DNA of 64,000 nt from Actinoplanes ianthinogenes (lineage in GTDB: Bacteria > Actinomycetota > Actinomycetes > Mycobacteriales > Micromonosporaceae): NCBI RefSeq assembly GCF_018324205.1, contig NZ_AP023356.1, forward strand, positions 7,563,501 through 7,627,500, read 5' to 3'. The position numbers were made by a program, and so were the translations under genes. Positions 1-7,614 of the stretch are shown here, one piece after another (the stretch's first letter is position 1; each line of letters starts with the position of its first letter). Under the pieces are notes generated by a model that was not told where the DNA came from, made no database searches, and saw only the letters and a list, made by a program, of their open reading frames with translations.

Positions 1-509
1 CGGATCCACCGGATGCCGGCCGCGTCCAACCCGTTCACCGGCTCGTCCAAAAGCACCACCGCCGGATCGCCGAGCAGGGCTCCGGCGATGCCCAGACGCT
101 GTCGCATGCCGAGCGAGAACCCACCGACCCGCTTGTGCGCCACCCCGGCCAGACCCACCTGATCAAGCACCTCGGTGACCCGCGTCTTGCCGATCCCATT
201 GCTGCGGGCCAGGGCGGCCAGGTGGGTGAACGCGCTGCGGCCCGGGTGGGCGGCGTCGGCGTCCAGGACCGCGCCGACCTCGTGCAGGGGGTGCCGGATC
301 TCGGCATAGCGACGTCCGTCGATCAGGGCCGCACCCGAGGTCGGGCGGTGCAGGCCGAGCATCATCCGCATGGTGGTGGACTTGCCGGCCCCGTTCGGCC
401 CGAGGAAGCCGGTCACCACACCCGGGCGGACCTCGAACGACAACCGGTCGACGGCGGTGGTGTCGCCGTACCGCTTGGTCAGCTCTCGCAGCTCGATCAT
501 GGATTCCAT
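1..509 (-). CDS. ABC transporter ATP-binding protein, C-terminus cut by window edge
   Basis: This is the nucleotide-binding subunit of an ABC-2-type exporter, which powers export across the membrane with a partner permease expected beyond the left edge. The visible 169 residues hold Walker A (GPNGAGKST), the Q-loop region, the signature region (FSLGMRQR) and Walker B followed by a catalytic Glu (VVLLDEP). The order and spacing match drug or bacitracin-type exporter ATPases. The start is ATG at 509, with a second in-frame ATG at 500. The gene is divergent from the two-component genes at 610-2471, which suggests that pair may control it. The exported substrate cannot be inferred. Confidence 0.93.
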   Translation of the reverse strand, partial: MESMIELRELTKRYGDTTAVDRLSFEVRPGVVTGFLGPNGAGKSTTMRMMLGLHRPTSGAALIDGRRYAEIRHPLHEVGAVLDADAAHPGRSAFTHLAALARSNGIGKTRVTEVLDQVGLAGVAHKRVGGFSLGMRQRLGIAGALLGDPAVVLLDEPVNGLDAAGIRWI

Positions 510-561
510 GGTGTCGGCGGGAGCGGTCCGGCGAATCTGCCCCAGGTCCGATCTCGAGGTA

Positions 562-573
562 TGACCTGGGTCA
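562..573. promoter_or_regulatory. palindrome TGACCTGGGTCA in divergent promoter region
   Basis: A perfect dyad (TGACC, 2-nt spacer, GGTCA) lies between the divergent ABC ATPase and histidine kinase genes, 37 bp before the kinase start. Its position fits an operator, possibly for the neighbouring LuxR-type response regulator, but no binding is known. The same 12-mer occurs upstream of the sulfur operon at 59765-59776. Confidence 0.35.
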
Positions 574-609
574 GACGCGCGGCCCCGGCACGCCGGTTAG
601 CGTGGCCGA

Positions 610-1803
610 ATGACCCGAGCCGCTCGATTCCCGATGCCCGGCGGGCTCGTCGACGTGCCGATCGCCGCCCTGCTGACCTATCTGATAGCCGGCACCGTCC
701 TCGACCCACCCGGCCCGCCATATTCCGGCCCCGTCGCGGTGGCGTGGCTGGCCGCCGCTGCGACCGGGTTGCCGCTCGCGGTGCGCCGCCGCTGGCCGCT
801 GCCGGTGTTCGTCGTCGTGGTGGCGGCCGCCGCGATCGCCACCGCCACCGGCGTGGTCGGTCTCGGCGTGATCGTGGTGTCCTGGTTCCCGGCCGTGCTC
901 GCCCTCTACACCGCGGCCTCCCGGACCGGCCGGATCCCGGCCACGCTGGCCCTGGCCGGCGGTCTGGCGGCGCCGGCCGTCACCATCCCGTGGCTCTACC
1001 TGCGCACCGGCGTCACCTCGGCCGACGCTCCGCAGAGCGAGGTGCCGCTGTGGTGGCAGGTCGAGCTGGGTGTGGCCGCCGTCCTGCTCACCGCGGCCTG
1101 GGCCACCGGCCGCCTGATCCGGTGGCGGCGCACCCTGCAGGCCGAGGCCGCCCACCGGCTCGCCCGCGACGCGGTCACCGGTGAGCGGCTGCGGATCGCC
1201 CGCGAGCTGCACGACATCGTCGGGCACAGCCTCAGCCTGATCGCGGTGAAGGCGACCGTCGCCAACCACCTGGCCGACAAGCCGGCCGAGACCCGGGCGG
1301 CGTTGCAGATCATCGAGAGGACCAGCCGGTCGGCGCTCACCGAGGTCCGGCGGCTGCTCGACGTGCTGCGCGAGGACGACGAGCCCGCCGCCGACCTGGC
1401 CCCGGCGCCCGGAGCCGCCGACCTGTCGGACCTCGCCGAGCGGCTGCGCTCCACCGGGCTGAGCATCGAGCTCGACGTCAGGGGCGCCGACGAGCTGCCG
1501 GCGGCGGTCGACCTCACCGTCTATCGCATCGTCCAGGAGTCGCTCACCAACGTGGTCAAACACGCGGACGCTGACTTTTGCTGGGTCACCGTGCGGGCCG
1601 ACGCCGGCAACGTGGAGATCGAGGTGGCCGACGACGGCCGAGGCCGTCCACCGGCTCGCCGGAGCACTGGCGGACAGGGCCTGATCGGCATGCACGAGCG
1701 TGTGACCATGTACGGCGGCACTCTCGCCGCCGACTCGCGCCCGGGCGGGGGATTCCACGTGGTCGCCGCCATCCCGTATGCGACAGCCGAGGAGACCGAG
1801 TGA
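610..1803 (+). CDS. Two-component sensor histidine kinase, NarL/HisKA_3 type
   Basis: This 397-aa membrane kinase should autophosphorylate and pass phosphate to the response regulator that follows. Residues 1-180 contain several hydrophobic segments and no large extracellular domain, as in intramembrane-sensing DesK/NarL-family kinases. The HisKA_3 dimerisation motif (RIARELHDIVGHS) places the phospho-acceptor at His201. A HATPase_c domain follows, with an N-box (ESLTNVVKHA) and a G-box (DDGRGR, then GLIGMHERV). The TGA stop overlaps the GTG start of the next gene, so the two are translationally coupled. The divergent ABC exporter ATPase is the obvious candidate target. The signal is unknown. 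Confidence 0.95.
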   Translation: MTRAARFPMPGGLVDVPIAALLTYLIAGTVLDPPGPPYSGPVAVAWLAAAATGLPLAVRRRWPLPVFVVVVAAAAIATATGVVGLGVIVVSWFPAVLALYTAASRTGRIPATLALAGGLAAPAVTIPWLYLRTGVTSADAPQSEVPLWWQVELGVAAVLLTAAWATGRLIRWRRTLQAEAAHRLARDAVTGERLRIARELHDIVGHSLSLIAVKATVANHLADKPAETRAALQIIERTSRSALTEVRRLLDVLREDDEPAADLAPAPGAADLSDLAERLRSTGLSIELDVRGADELPAAVDLTVYRIVQESLTNVVKHADADFCWVTVRADAGNVEIEVADDGRGRPPARRSTGGQGLIGMHERVTMYGGTLAADSRPGGGFHVVAAIPYATAEETE

Positions 1804-2471
1804 CGGACATCAGGGTCCTGCTCGCCGACGACCACCCGCTGATGCGGGAGAGCTTCCGGACCCTGCTCGACGCCTCGCCAGGGTTCACCCCGATCGGCGA
1901 GGCCGGCAACGGCGCCGAGGCGGTCCAGCTGGCCCGGCAGCACCAGCCGGACGTCGTGCTGATGGACGTCCGGATGCCGGTGATGGACGGCATCGAAGCG
2001 ACCCGGAAGATCTGCGCGGCCCCGGAGACCGCCGCGATCCGGGTGCTGATCCTGACCACCTTCGACCTCGACGAATACGTGTATTCCGCGCTTCAGGCGG
2101 GCGCCAGCGGCTTCCTGGTCAAGGACACCACGGCGACCGAGCTGCTCACCGGCATCCGGCTGGTCGCGGCCGGCGAGGCGCTGCTCGCGCCCCGGGTCAC
2201 CCGCCGCCTGATCGACGCCTTCACCAGCAAGAGCAAACCCCTTTCCGGTACGCCACGCGGCCTGGAAACGATCACCGAACGCGAACGTGAGGTGCTGGCG
2301 CTGATCGCTGGTGGGCTCTCCAACACCGAGATCGCCGAGCATCTGCATCTGGGCGTCGGCACCGTGAAGACCCACATCGGACGACTACTGCACAAACTGG
2401 CCGCCCGCGACCGCGCCCAACTGGTGATCGCTGCCTACGAGTCGGGTCTGGTGACTGCCCAGGGCCGCTGA
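1800..2471 (+). CDS. LuxR/NarL-family response regulator
   Basis: This 223-aa regulator is the partner of the upstream kinase. The N-terminal receiver (residues 4-120) has the acidic pair near the start (LADDHPL), the phospho-acceptor Asp56 in VLMDVRMP and the conserved Lys in GFLVKD. The C-terminal GerE/LuxR helix-turn-helix (about 150-215) carries TEREREVLALIAGG and GVGTVKTHI. The start is GTG at 1800, overlapping the kinase stop in a GTGA junction; the encoded N-terminus VTDIRVLLADD fits the family. It probably regulates the divergent exporter and its own operon. Confidence 0.95.
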   Translation: MTDIRVLLADDHPLMRESFRTLLDASPGFTPIGEAGNGAEAVQLARQHQPDVVLMDVRMPVMDGIEATRKICAAPETAAIRVLILTTFDLDEYVYSALQAGASGFLVKDTTATELLTGIRLVAAGEALLAPRVTRRLIDAFTSKSKPLSGTPRGLETITEREREVLALIAGGLSNTEIAEHLHLGVGTVKTHIGRLLHKLAARDRAQLVIAAYESGLVTAQGR

Positions 2472-2540
2472 CGCCCCACGGCCGGAACGCGGCGTGGCGC
2501 GGGCGAGCCACCGGCCAGCACCTCGACCAGCTCCGCGTCG

Positions 2541-2918
2541 GTGCGGGGTGCGCGAGTCGCAGAGCTGGTTGCCGTCGGCGTCTCGACCTGCCCGCTGCGG
2601 GGTGTGTGAGTTGCGGAGCCGGTTGCCGTCGGCATCTCCACTCGGGCGGTGCGGGTGTGTGAGTTGCGGAGCTGGTTGCCGTCGGCGTCTCGACTTGGGC
2701 GGTGCGGGTGTGTGAGTTGCGGAGCTGGTTGCCGTCGGCGTCTCGACTTGGGCGGTGCGGGTGTGTGAGTTGCGGAGCTGGTTGCCGTCGGCGTCTCGAC
2801 TTGGGCGGTGCGGGGTGTGTGAGTTGCGGAGCTGGTTGCCGTCGGCATCTCGACTTGGGCGGTGCGGGGTGTGTGAGTTGCGGAGCTGGTTGCCGTCGAC
2901 ACCTCGACTCGACCGCGG
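2541..2918. repeat. Tandem array of seven 53-54 bp units in a convergent spacer
   Basis: Units begin near 2541, 2595, 2649, 2702, 2755, 2808 and 2862. The third to fifth are nearly identical 53-mers, the sixth is 54 bp, and the outer units are diverged. Each carries the core GAGCTGGTTGCCGTCGGC. Because 53 is not a multiple of three, an open frame through the array changes its peptide from unit to unit, so it is not coding. The array fills nearly the whole spacer between the convergent genes ending at 2471 and 2959. There are no unique spacers, so this is a minisatellite and not CRISPR. Confidence 0.9.
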
Positions 2919-2958
2919 TTGGTGCGGGGCACGCCAGGCGGCCCTGTGCCGTCGCGGA

Positions 2959-3654
2959 TCAGCCTCGCTTGCAGCGGTAGGCGACCTTGGTGCCGGCCTG
3001 GATCGGCGACGGCTCGATGATGTTGACGGTGGCCGTCTCGGTGGTCGTGCCGACGCCGTTGAACGTCCACTTGAGGGTCAGCGAGGCGGTGTCCTGCCCC
3101 CGGCTGACCTGCTCGGTGAGCATGCCGCCGGGCGGCGCGTCGGAGCGGAGCCACTGGTAGCGGATCGTCCCGGCCTTGCCGTTGGTGTGCACGGTGGCGA
3201 CCACGTCGACGGTGACGTTGCACCGGGCTCCGGCGGGCTGGGGCACGGCCACCGTGACGCTCTCCACCTTGATCGGGCTGAGCCGCTGCCACACGTAGAG
3301 CCCGACCACCACGACCAGCGCGAGCGTCAGCAGGCTGGAGACCAGCGACACCAGCCGGCGCCACAGCGGGCGACGCCGGTCCGGCGTGGTCTCCGGCCAG
3401 ATCGGGGCGGCCACCGGGGCCGCCGGCACACCGGGACCGAAACGCATCTCGCTGTGCGTGCGGATTGTCGGCTCCGACTCGGCCGGGTACGTGGGCGGCG
3501 CCGTCGTGCCCGGCCCCGGCAGGTACGCCGTCGGGTCGGACTGCCCGACGCCGACGGTCCGGTCCGGATCGCCGAGGTACGCCGTCGCGTCGCCGAGGTT
3601 CACGGTCGGGGCGGGACCGTGCAGGGTCCGCCACGGATCGGCGGGAATCGGCAT
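2959..3654 (-). CDS. Single-pass membrane protein of unknown function, downstream of a Ser/Thr kinase
   Basis: I do not recognise this 231-aa protein. Residues 1-95 are a Pro/Thr-rich cytoplasmic region containing two similar Thr-bearing motifs (VNLGDATAYLGDP, SDPTAYLPGP). A transmembrane helix follows at about 100-121 (LLTLALVVVVGLYVW), then an external domain of about 105 residues with two Cys and a beta-rich pattern. It lies 89 bp downstream of the membrane kinase at 3744-5405 on the same strand, so its Thr-rich cytoplasmic tail is a plausible kinase substrate (inference). ATG 3654 is used; an in-frame GTG at 3690 is possible because neither start has a well-placed ribosome binding site. 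Confidence 0.72.
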   Translation of the reverse strand: MPIPADPWRTLHGPAPTVNLGDATAYLGDPDRTVGVGQSDPTAYLPGPGTTAPPTYPAESEPTIRTHSEMRFGPGVPAAPVAAPIWPETTPDRRRPLWRRLVSLVSSLLTLALVVVVGLYVWQRLSPIKVESVTVAVPQPAGARCNVTVDVVATVHTNGKAGTIRYQWLRSDAPPGGMLTEQVSRGQDTASLTLKWTFNGVGTTTETATVNIIEPSPIQAGTKVAYRCKRG

Positions 3655-3743
3655 GGTCCGGTCGTCGCCGGACTCCTCCGGCCGGTTCACGCCGGCCGTC
3701 CCCGCGTCGACAGGTGACTCTGTGCGGCAAGCACGGCCTGCTC

Positions 3744-5405
3744 CTAACCGGGGGTGCAGATGTTGTCGAGGCTCACGTACGCCGGCGACGCCGACTTGGC
3801 CGAGTTGCCGGCGGCGTCGGTGGCGACCACCGAGACCGGGATGCGGGTAGCCGTTCTCTGCGACGGCAGCGGACCGAGCGTCCCCTGGAAGACGTCGCCC
3901 CCGGACGAGCTCATCGTGACGGTCGAGGTGGCGCCGCCCAGGGTGTACCGGAAATTGACTTTGAGATCGGCTGGGCCGCTCCGGTCGTCGGTGACAGTGA
4001 CCACGACGGTGCTGATGCGGTTGCCGTACCGGCAACCCTCCGGCTCCAGCGCGGCCGGTTTCGCGCTGACCGTGCCGACGTCGGGAGCCGTGGTGTCCGG
4101 CTCCGGCGACGGGGAGGTGCTGGCCGAGGGGCTCGGCGAGGTGGTCGTGGTGGTGGGCGACGTGCTGGGCGAGGCGGACTTGGACTTGGTGGGCGTGCTG
4201 CCCGGGTCCGTCGGAGCCGTCGTAGCGGTCGTCGTCGGGTGGCCGGGGGAGGTCGTCGCCGCCGCCGGGGTCGTCGCGACGACCGGTGTCGCCGCGACCG
4301 CCGGGGCGATCGTGGTGCCGGACGGGCCGCCGGTCGCGGGACCGCCGGCCGCCGGGGACTCCTCGGCCGCGGAGGCATAGTGGTATCCCACGCCGCCGGC
4401 CAGCAGAGCCGCGACGATGGCGGCCGCGGCCAGCGCGCTCCACTTGCGTTTGCGCAGCACGCCGCCGGGGCGATCGGCCGTGGTGTCGCCGAGCGTCGTG
4501 GTGGCGAAGCTCGTGCCGCCCGCGGTGCCGTCCGGGAACGGCCACAGCGCGGCGAGCAGGGCGGCCCGCCGGGCCAGCTCGCGCAGCCCGCGATCCTCCC
4601 AGTCGGGGCCGTACGCCGCACCGGCCACCTGCTCCAGCAGGTCGAGGAAGGCGAGCGCGTGCGGGGGCCGGTCCGTGGCCTGCTTGGCCATGCCCCGCCG
4701 GAGCAGGTCGTGCACCGGCGGCGGGGCCGGATCCGTCGGGATGGCCGCGTTCGCGTGCTGGTCGTGCAGCACGAACAGGTTCGCCCCGTCGTACGGCGGC
4801 CGGCCGGTGAGGCATTCGAAGAAGGTGGCGGTGGCGGCGTAGATGTCGCAGGCGGGTGTCGCCGGCGCGCCCGTCCACTGCTCCGGGGCCATGTACCGCG
4901 GCGTGCCGGTGACCACGGTGCCGGTGCCGTGCCCGACCGTGGTGGCGATGCCGAAGTCCGCGAGCTTGCTCTGCCCCTCCCCGGTGACCAGCACGTTCTC
5001 CGGCTTGTAGTCACGGTGCACGACACCGTGGCGGTGTGCCGCGCCCAGCCCGGCCAGGGAGCCCTTCAGTACGCAGAGCGCCGCCTCGGGGGTGGTCGGG
5101 CCGTGCTCGCGCAGCATCTGCCGCAGCGACACCCCGTTGACCAGCTCCATCACGATGGCCGCGCCGTCGGCGGACTCCACGTACTCGTAAAGCCGGGAGA
5201 CGTGCGGGTCGTCGATCTCGCCGAGCAGCTCCGCCTCTCGCCGGAAGGCGGCCCGGAACGAGGCGTTATCCCCGAGGACGTGCACCAGATACTTGATGGC
5301 GACCGGCGTGCCGGTCTCCTCGTGGGTGGCGAGCACGACCGTCCCCGACGCTCCGGCGCCGAGCGGACGAACAGGCGTGTAGCCGGACAGTTGCCAGCCG
5401 CTCAT
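3744..5405 (-). CDS. Membrane Ser/Thr protein kinase (PknB-like) with external Ig-like domain
   Basis: This 553-aa eukaryotic-type kinase phosphorylates Ser/Thr on cytoplasmic proteins. The kinase domain (about 6-265) has a Gly-rich loop (PLGAGASGTVVLA), the ATP Lys in VAIKYL, the catalytic loop HRDYKPEN, the DFG motif in LADFGIAT, and a Thr-rich activation loop ending in GTPRYMAPEQ. A linker leads to one transmembrane helix (about 322-345), then a Ser/Thr/Pro-rich stalk and a C-terminal beta domain (about 440-553, ending in a Cys) that resembles a bacterial Ig-like sensor and is not made of PASTA repeats. ATG 5405 follows a GGTGGAG sequence. The ligand is unknown. Confidence 0.93.
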   Translation of the reverse strand: MSGWQLSGYTPVRPLGAGASGTVVLATHEETGTPVAIKYLVHVLGDNASFRAAFRREAELLGEIDDPHVSRLYEYVESADGAAIVMELVNGVSLRQMLREHGPTTPEAALCVLKGSLAGLGAAHRHGVVHRDYKPENVLVTGEGQSKLADFGIATTVGHGTGTVVTGTPRYMAPEQWTGAPATPACDIYAATATFFECLTGRPPYDGANLFVLHDQHANAAIPTDPAPPPVHDLLRRGMAKQATDRPPHALAFLDLLEQVAGAAYGPDWEDRGLRELARRAALLAALWPFPDGTAGGTSFATTTLGDTTADRPGGVLRKRKWSALAAAAIVAALLAGGVGYHYASAAEESPAAGGPATGGPSGTTIAPAVAATPVVATTPAAATTSPGHPTTTATTAPTDPGSTPTKSKSASPSTSPTTTTTSPSPSASTSPSPEPDTTAPDVGTVSAKPAALEPEGCRYGNRISTVVVTVTDDRSGPADLKVNFRYTLGGATSTVTMSSSGGDVFQGTLGPLPSQRTATRIPVSVVATDAAGNSAKSASPAYVSLDNICTPG

Positions 5406-5670
5406 TCGAGGCACTCCACCATCGAAGGGGCGGATGCGGTCTCCGCCATGTCGATCATTCTGGTCGCGGAACAGTCGATCGGGATCCACACATCGGCTGC
5501 TTTCCCCGGCCGGACGACCGACCCCGAAAGCTGCGGGCCGGACCGTGGCGAAAGGTCCGCCATGTGCGAATCCCCCGGATCGGGAAATCGGGACCGGTTG
5601 TCCTGCCGGTCCGCTGGGAAAGCAATGTACCGCGCGGGGGCAAGGGCGGATCAGAGGCAGGGGCTGAGAC

Positions 5671-6555
5671 GTGACCGCACAACCTCGGCGGGAAACGGGC
5701 GGCGACGACGCCGCTCCGGTGGACCTGCGCACCCTCGATCCCGGCACCCACCTGCTCGTGCTCTACCGGAGCGAGGCGGACCTGGCGCTGGCCGCCGCGG
5801 CGTTCGTCACGGCCGGGCTGGAGGCCGGTGACCGGGTGCTGTACGTGACCGACGACCGGCCGCTGCCCGCGGTGTCCGCCGTGCTGACGGCCGGCGCCGT
5901 GACGAGCGGTGCGTTCCGGACCGGGCAACTCGCGGTGTGCCGGTTCGCCGATGTTTATGGCGCTTCCGACGGGATGATCGCGGCCGTGCCGGCCGGCGGG
6001 GTCCGGACCGCCGTCGCGCGCGCCCAGGCGGAGGGCTTCCCCGGCCTGCGGATCGTCGCGGACATGGATGACCTGGCGCGGACCCTCGGTCCGATCGAGC
6101 GGGTGCTCTCCTGGGAACGGCTCACCGCCCGGGTGCAGCGGGAGGAAGGCGTCACCTCGGTGTGCCAGTACGACCGGCGGCGCCTGCATCGGGACCACCA
6201 GCGGCTCCTCGCCGCCGAACACGCCGGAGCCGTGCCGGGGTGGATCGAGCCGCCGCGGGCGAGTTTCCTCGCGACGCAGGAGGGCGTACGGATCACCGGT
6301 GAGCTGGACGGGTTCAACCGGGACGAGTGCCGGCGGGTGGTCCAGGCCCGGCTGGCGACCCACCCCCGGCTGATCGTCGACGTCAGCGGCCTGACGTTCG
6401 TCGACACCGGAGCGCTCCAGTACCTGTACACCATCGCCGCGGGGTTGCCCGAGGACGGACAGATCACGCTGGCCCATCCGCCACCGGAACTGATGCGCAT
6501 GGTCGAACTCCTCGGATGGCGACATCCGAAACTCGCATTCACGGAGGTGGCGTGA
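5671..6555 (+). CDS. MEDS-domain protein with C-terminal STAS (anti-sigma antagonist type)
   Basis: This 294-aa cytoplasmic protein combines an N-terminal MEDS domain (about 20-185; HLLVLYRSEADL at the start) with a C-terminal STAS domain (about 205-292; LIVDVSGLTFVDTGALQYL). MEDS is a sensory domain first described in DcmR. STAS modules of this form act as anti-sigma factor antagonists, switched by phosphorylation of a Ser/Thr near the VDT/VDS motif; Thr is present here. The start is GTG 5671. The stop overlaps the next start (TGATG), coupling it to a second MEDS protein that carries the matching ATPase module. No sigma factor is adjacent. Confidence 0.85.
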   Translation: MTAQPRRETGGDDAAPVDLRTLDPGTHLLVLYRSEADLALAAAAFVTAGLEAGDRVLYVTDDRPLPAVSAVLTAGAVTSGAFRTGQLAVCRFADVYGASDGMIAAVPAGGVRTAVARAQAEGFPGLRIVADMDDLARTLGPIERVLSWERLTARVQREEGVTSVCQYDRRRLHRDHQRLLAAEHAGAVPGWIEPPRASFLATQEGVRITGELDGFNRDECRRVVQARLATHPRLIVDVSGLTFVDTGALQYLYTIAAGLPEDGQITLAHPPPELMRMVELLGWRHPKLAFTEVA

Positions 6556-7526
6556 TGAGAACGGGAGCCGCCCGCGGCTACATGGGCCATTTCCACGAAG
6601 GCGGCTTCTACGACTCCGACGCCGCGTTCCTGCGACTGATCGTGCCGTTCGTCGAGGACGGGCTGTCGGCCGGCGAAGCGGTCGTCCTCGGCTACGACGA
6701 CCGGAAGTCCGAGCTGCTGCGAGCACGGCTGAGCGACCCGTCCGCCGTCGAGTTCATCACCGACCGGGGGCTGTACGCGACGCCGGCGCTGGCGATCGCC
6801 ACCTATCGCCGGCTGTTCGAGTTCCACCTGGCGATGGGTGTCGAGCAGATCCGGATCGCCGGGGACGTGCCACACCCCGGCAACGGTCGGCAGTTCGAGG
6901 GCTGGGACCGCTACGAGAGCGCGGTCAACACCGTGTGGCAGGACTTCCCGGTGTGGGGCCGCTGCCTGTACGACGCCACCACGGTTTCCGAGGCGGTGGT
7001 CGACGTCGTCGAGCGCACCCATCCGCATCTGATCACCGCGCCCGCGTGTCGCTGCGCCAGCGAACGCTTCCAGGAACCGCCGGAGTTCGAGGAGTTGCCA
7101 CCGCCGCCCGATCCGCTGGAGGCCGGGCCGCCGCTGGTCGAGCTGGTCGACCGTACCCCCGCCGAGGCGCGTCGCGCCCTGATCGCGATCGGGTCCCTCC
7201 GGATCGACGACAAGCAGCTCAAGGCGCTGGTCCACGGCATCTCGGAGGCGACCTGCAACGCCGCGAACCACGGCGAGCCGCCGATCACCGTCCGGATCTG
7301 GGCCTGCTCGAACCGGGTCGTGGTCAGCGTCCACGACTACGGCCCCGGTCCCGCCGACCCGCTGGCCGGCCTCGTCCCGGCGACGTCGGACGCCCTGCGT
7401 CCCGGCTGGGGGCTCTGGCTCATCCACCAGCTCGACATCGACACGACGCTGATCCGCTCCGCCGACGGTTTCACCGTCCGGCTGCGGGTCGGGACGCCGG
7501 TACCCCACCCGCCGACGGCAGCCTGA
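6555..7526 (+). CDS. MEDS-domain protein with C-terminal RsbW-like ATPase (anti-sigma kinase type)
   Basis: This 323-aa protein starts with a MEDS sensory domain (about 8-170; GYMGHFHEGGFYDSDAAFL) and ends with a HATPase_c_2 module (about 195-320). The ATPase carries an N-box-like EATCNAANHG and a G-box (VHDYGPGPADP, GWGLWLIHQL), as in RsbW-type anti-sigma kinases. It is translationally coupled to the MEDS-STAS gene upstream. The pair therefore looks like a partner-switching module in which both the antagonist and the kinase carry the same type of input domain. The target sigma factor is not in the window neighbourhood. A strong hairpin follows the gene. Confidence 0.85.
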   Translation: MRTGAARGYMGHFHEGGFYDSDAAFLRLIVPFVEDGLSAGEAVVLGYDDRKSELLRARLSDPSAVEFITDRGLYATPALAIATYRRLFEFHLAMGVEQIRIAGDVPHPGNGRQFEGWDRYESAVNTVWQDFPVWGRCLYDATTVSEAVVDVVERTHPHLITAPACRCASERFQEPPEFEELPPPPDPLEAGPPLVELVDRTPAEARRALIAIGSLRIDDKQLKALVHGISEATCNAANHGEPPITVRIWACSNRVVVSVHDYGPGPADPLAGLVPATSDALRPGWGLWLIHQLDIDTTLIRSADGFTVRLRVGTPVPHPPTAA

Positions 7527-7557
7527 CCCCAACCCCGGGCCGGCTGGGCAAACGGGG

Positions 7558-7592
7558 GGCGTGTCCGGCGCCTTGGCGGCGCCGGACACGCC
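7558..7592. terminator. Bidirectional hairpin terminator between convergent genes
   Basis: Perfect 15-bp stem (GGCGTGTCCGGCGCC and its complement) with a 5-nt loop (TTGGC), between the stops at 7526 (+) and 7615 (-). There is no T-tract, as is usual for high-GC actinobacterial terminators. Confidence 0.85.
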
Positions 7593-7614
7593 CGAGCGGT
7601 CATTGTTCCGGTCG

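Noticed and set aside
2541..2918. CRISPR array
   Set aside because: Units follow one another directly, without unique spacers, and no cas genes are present. The same holds for the arrays at 23091 and 38514.
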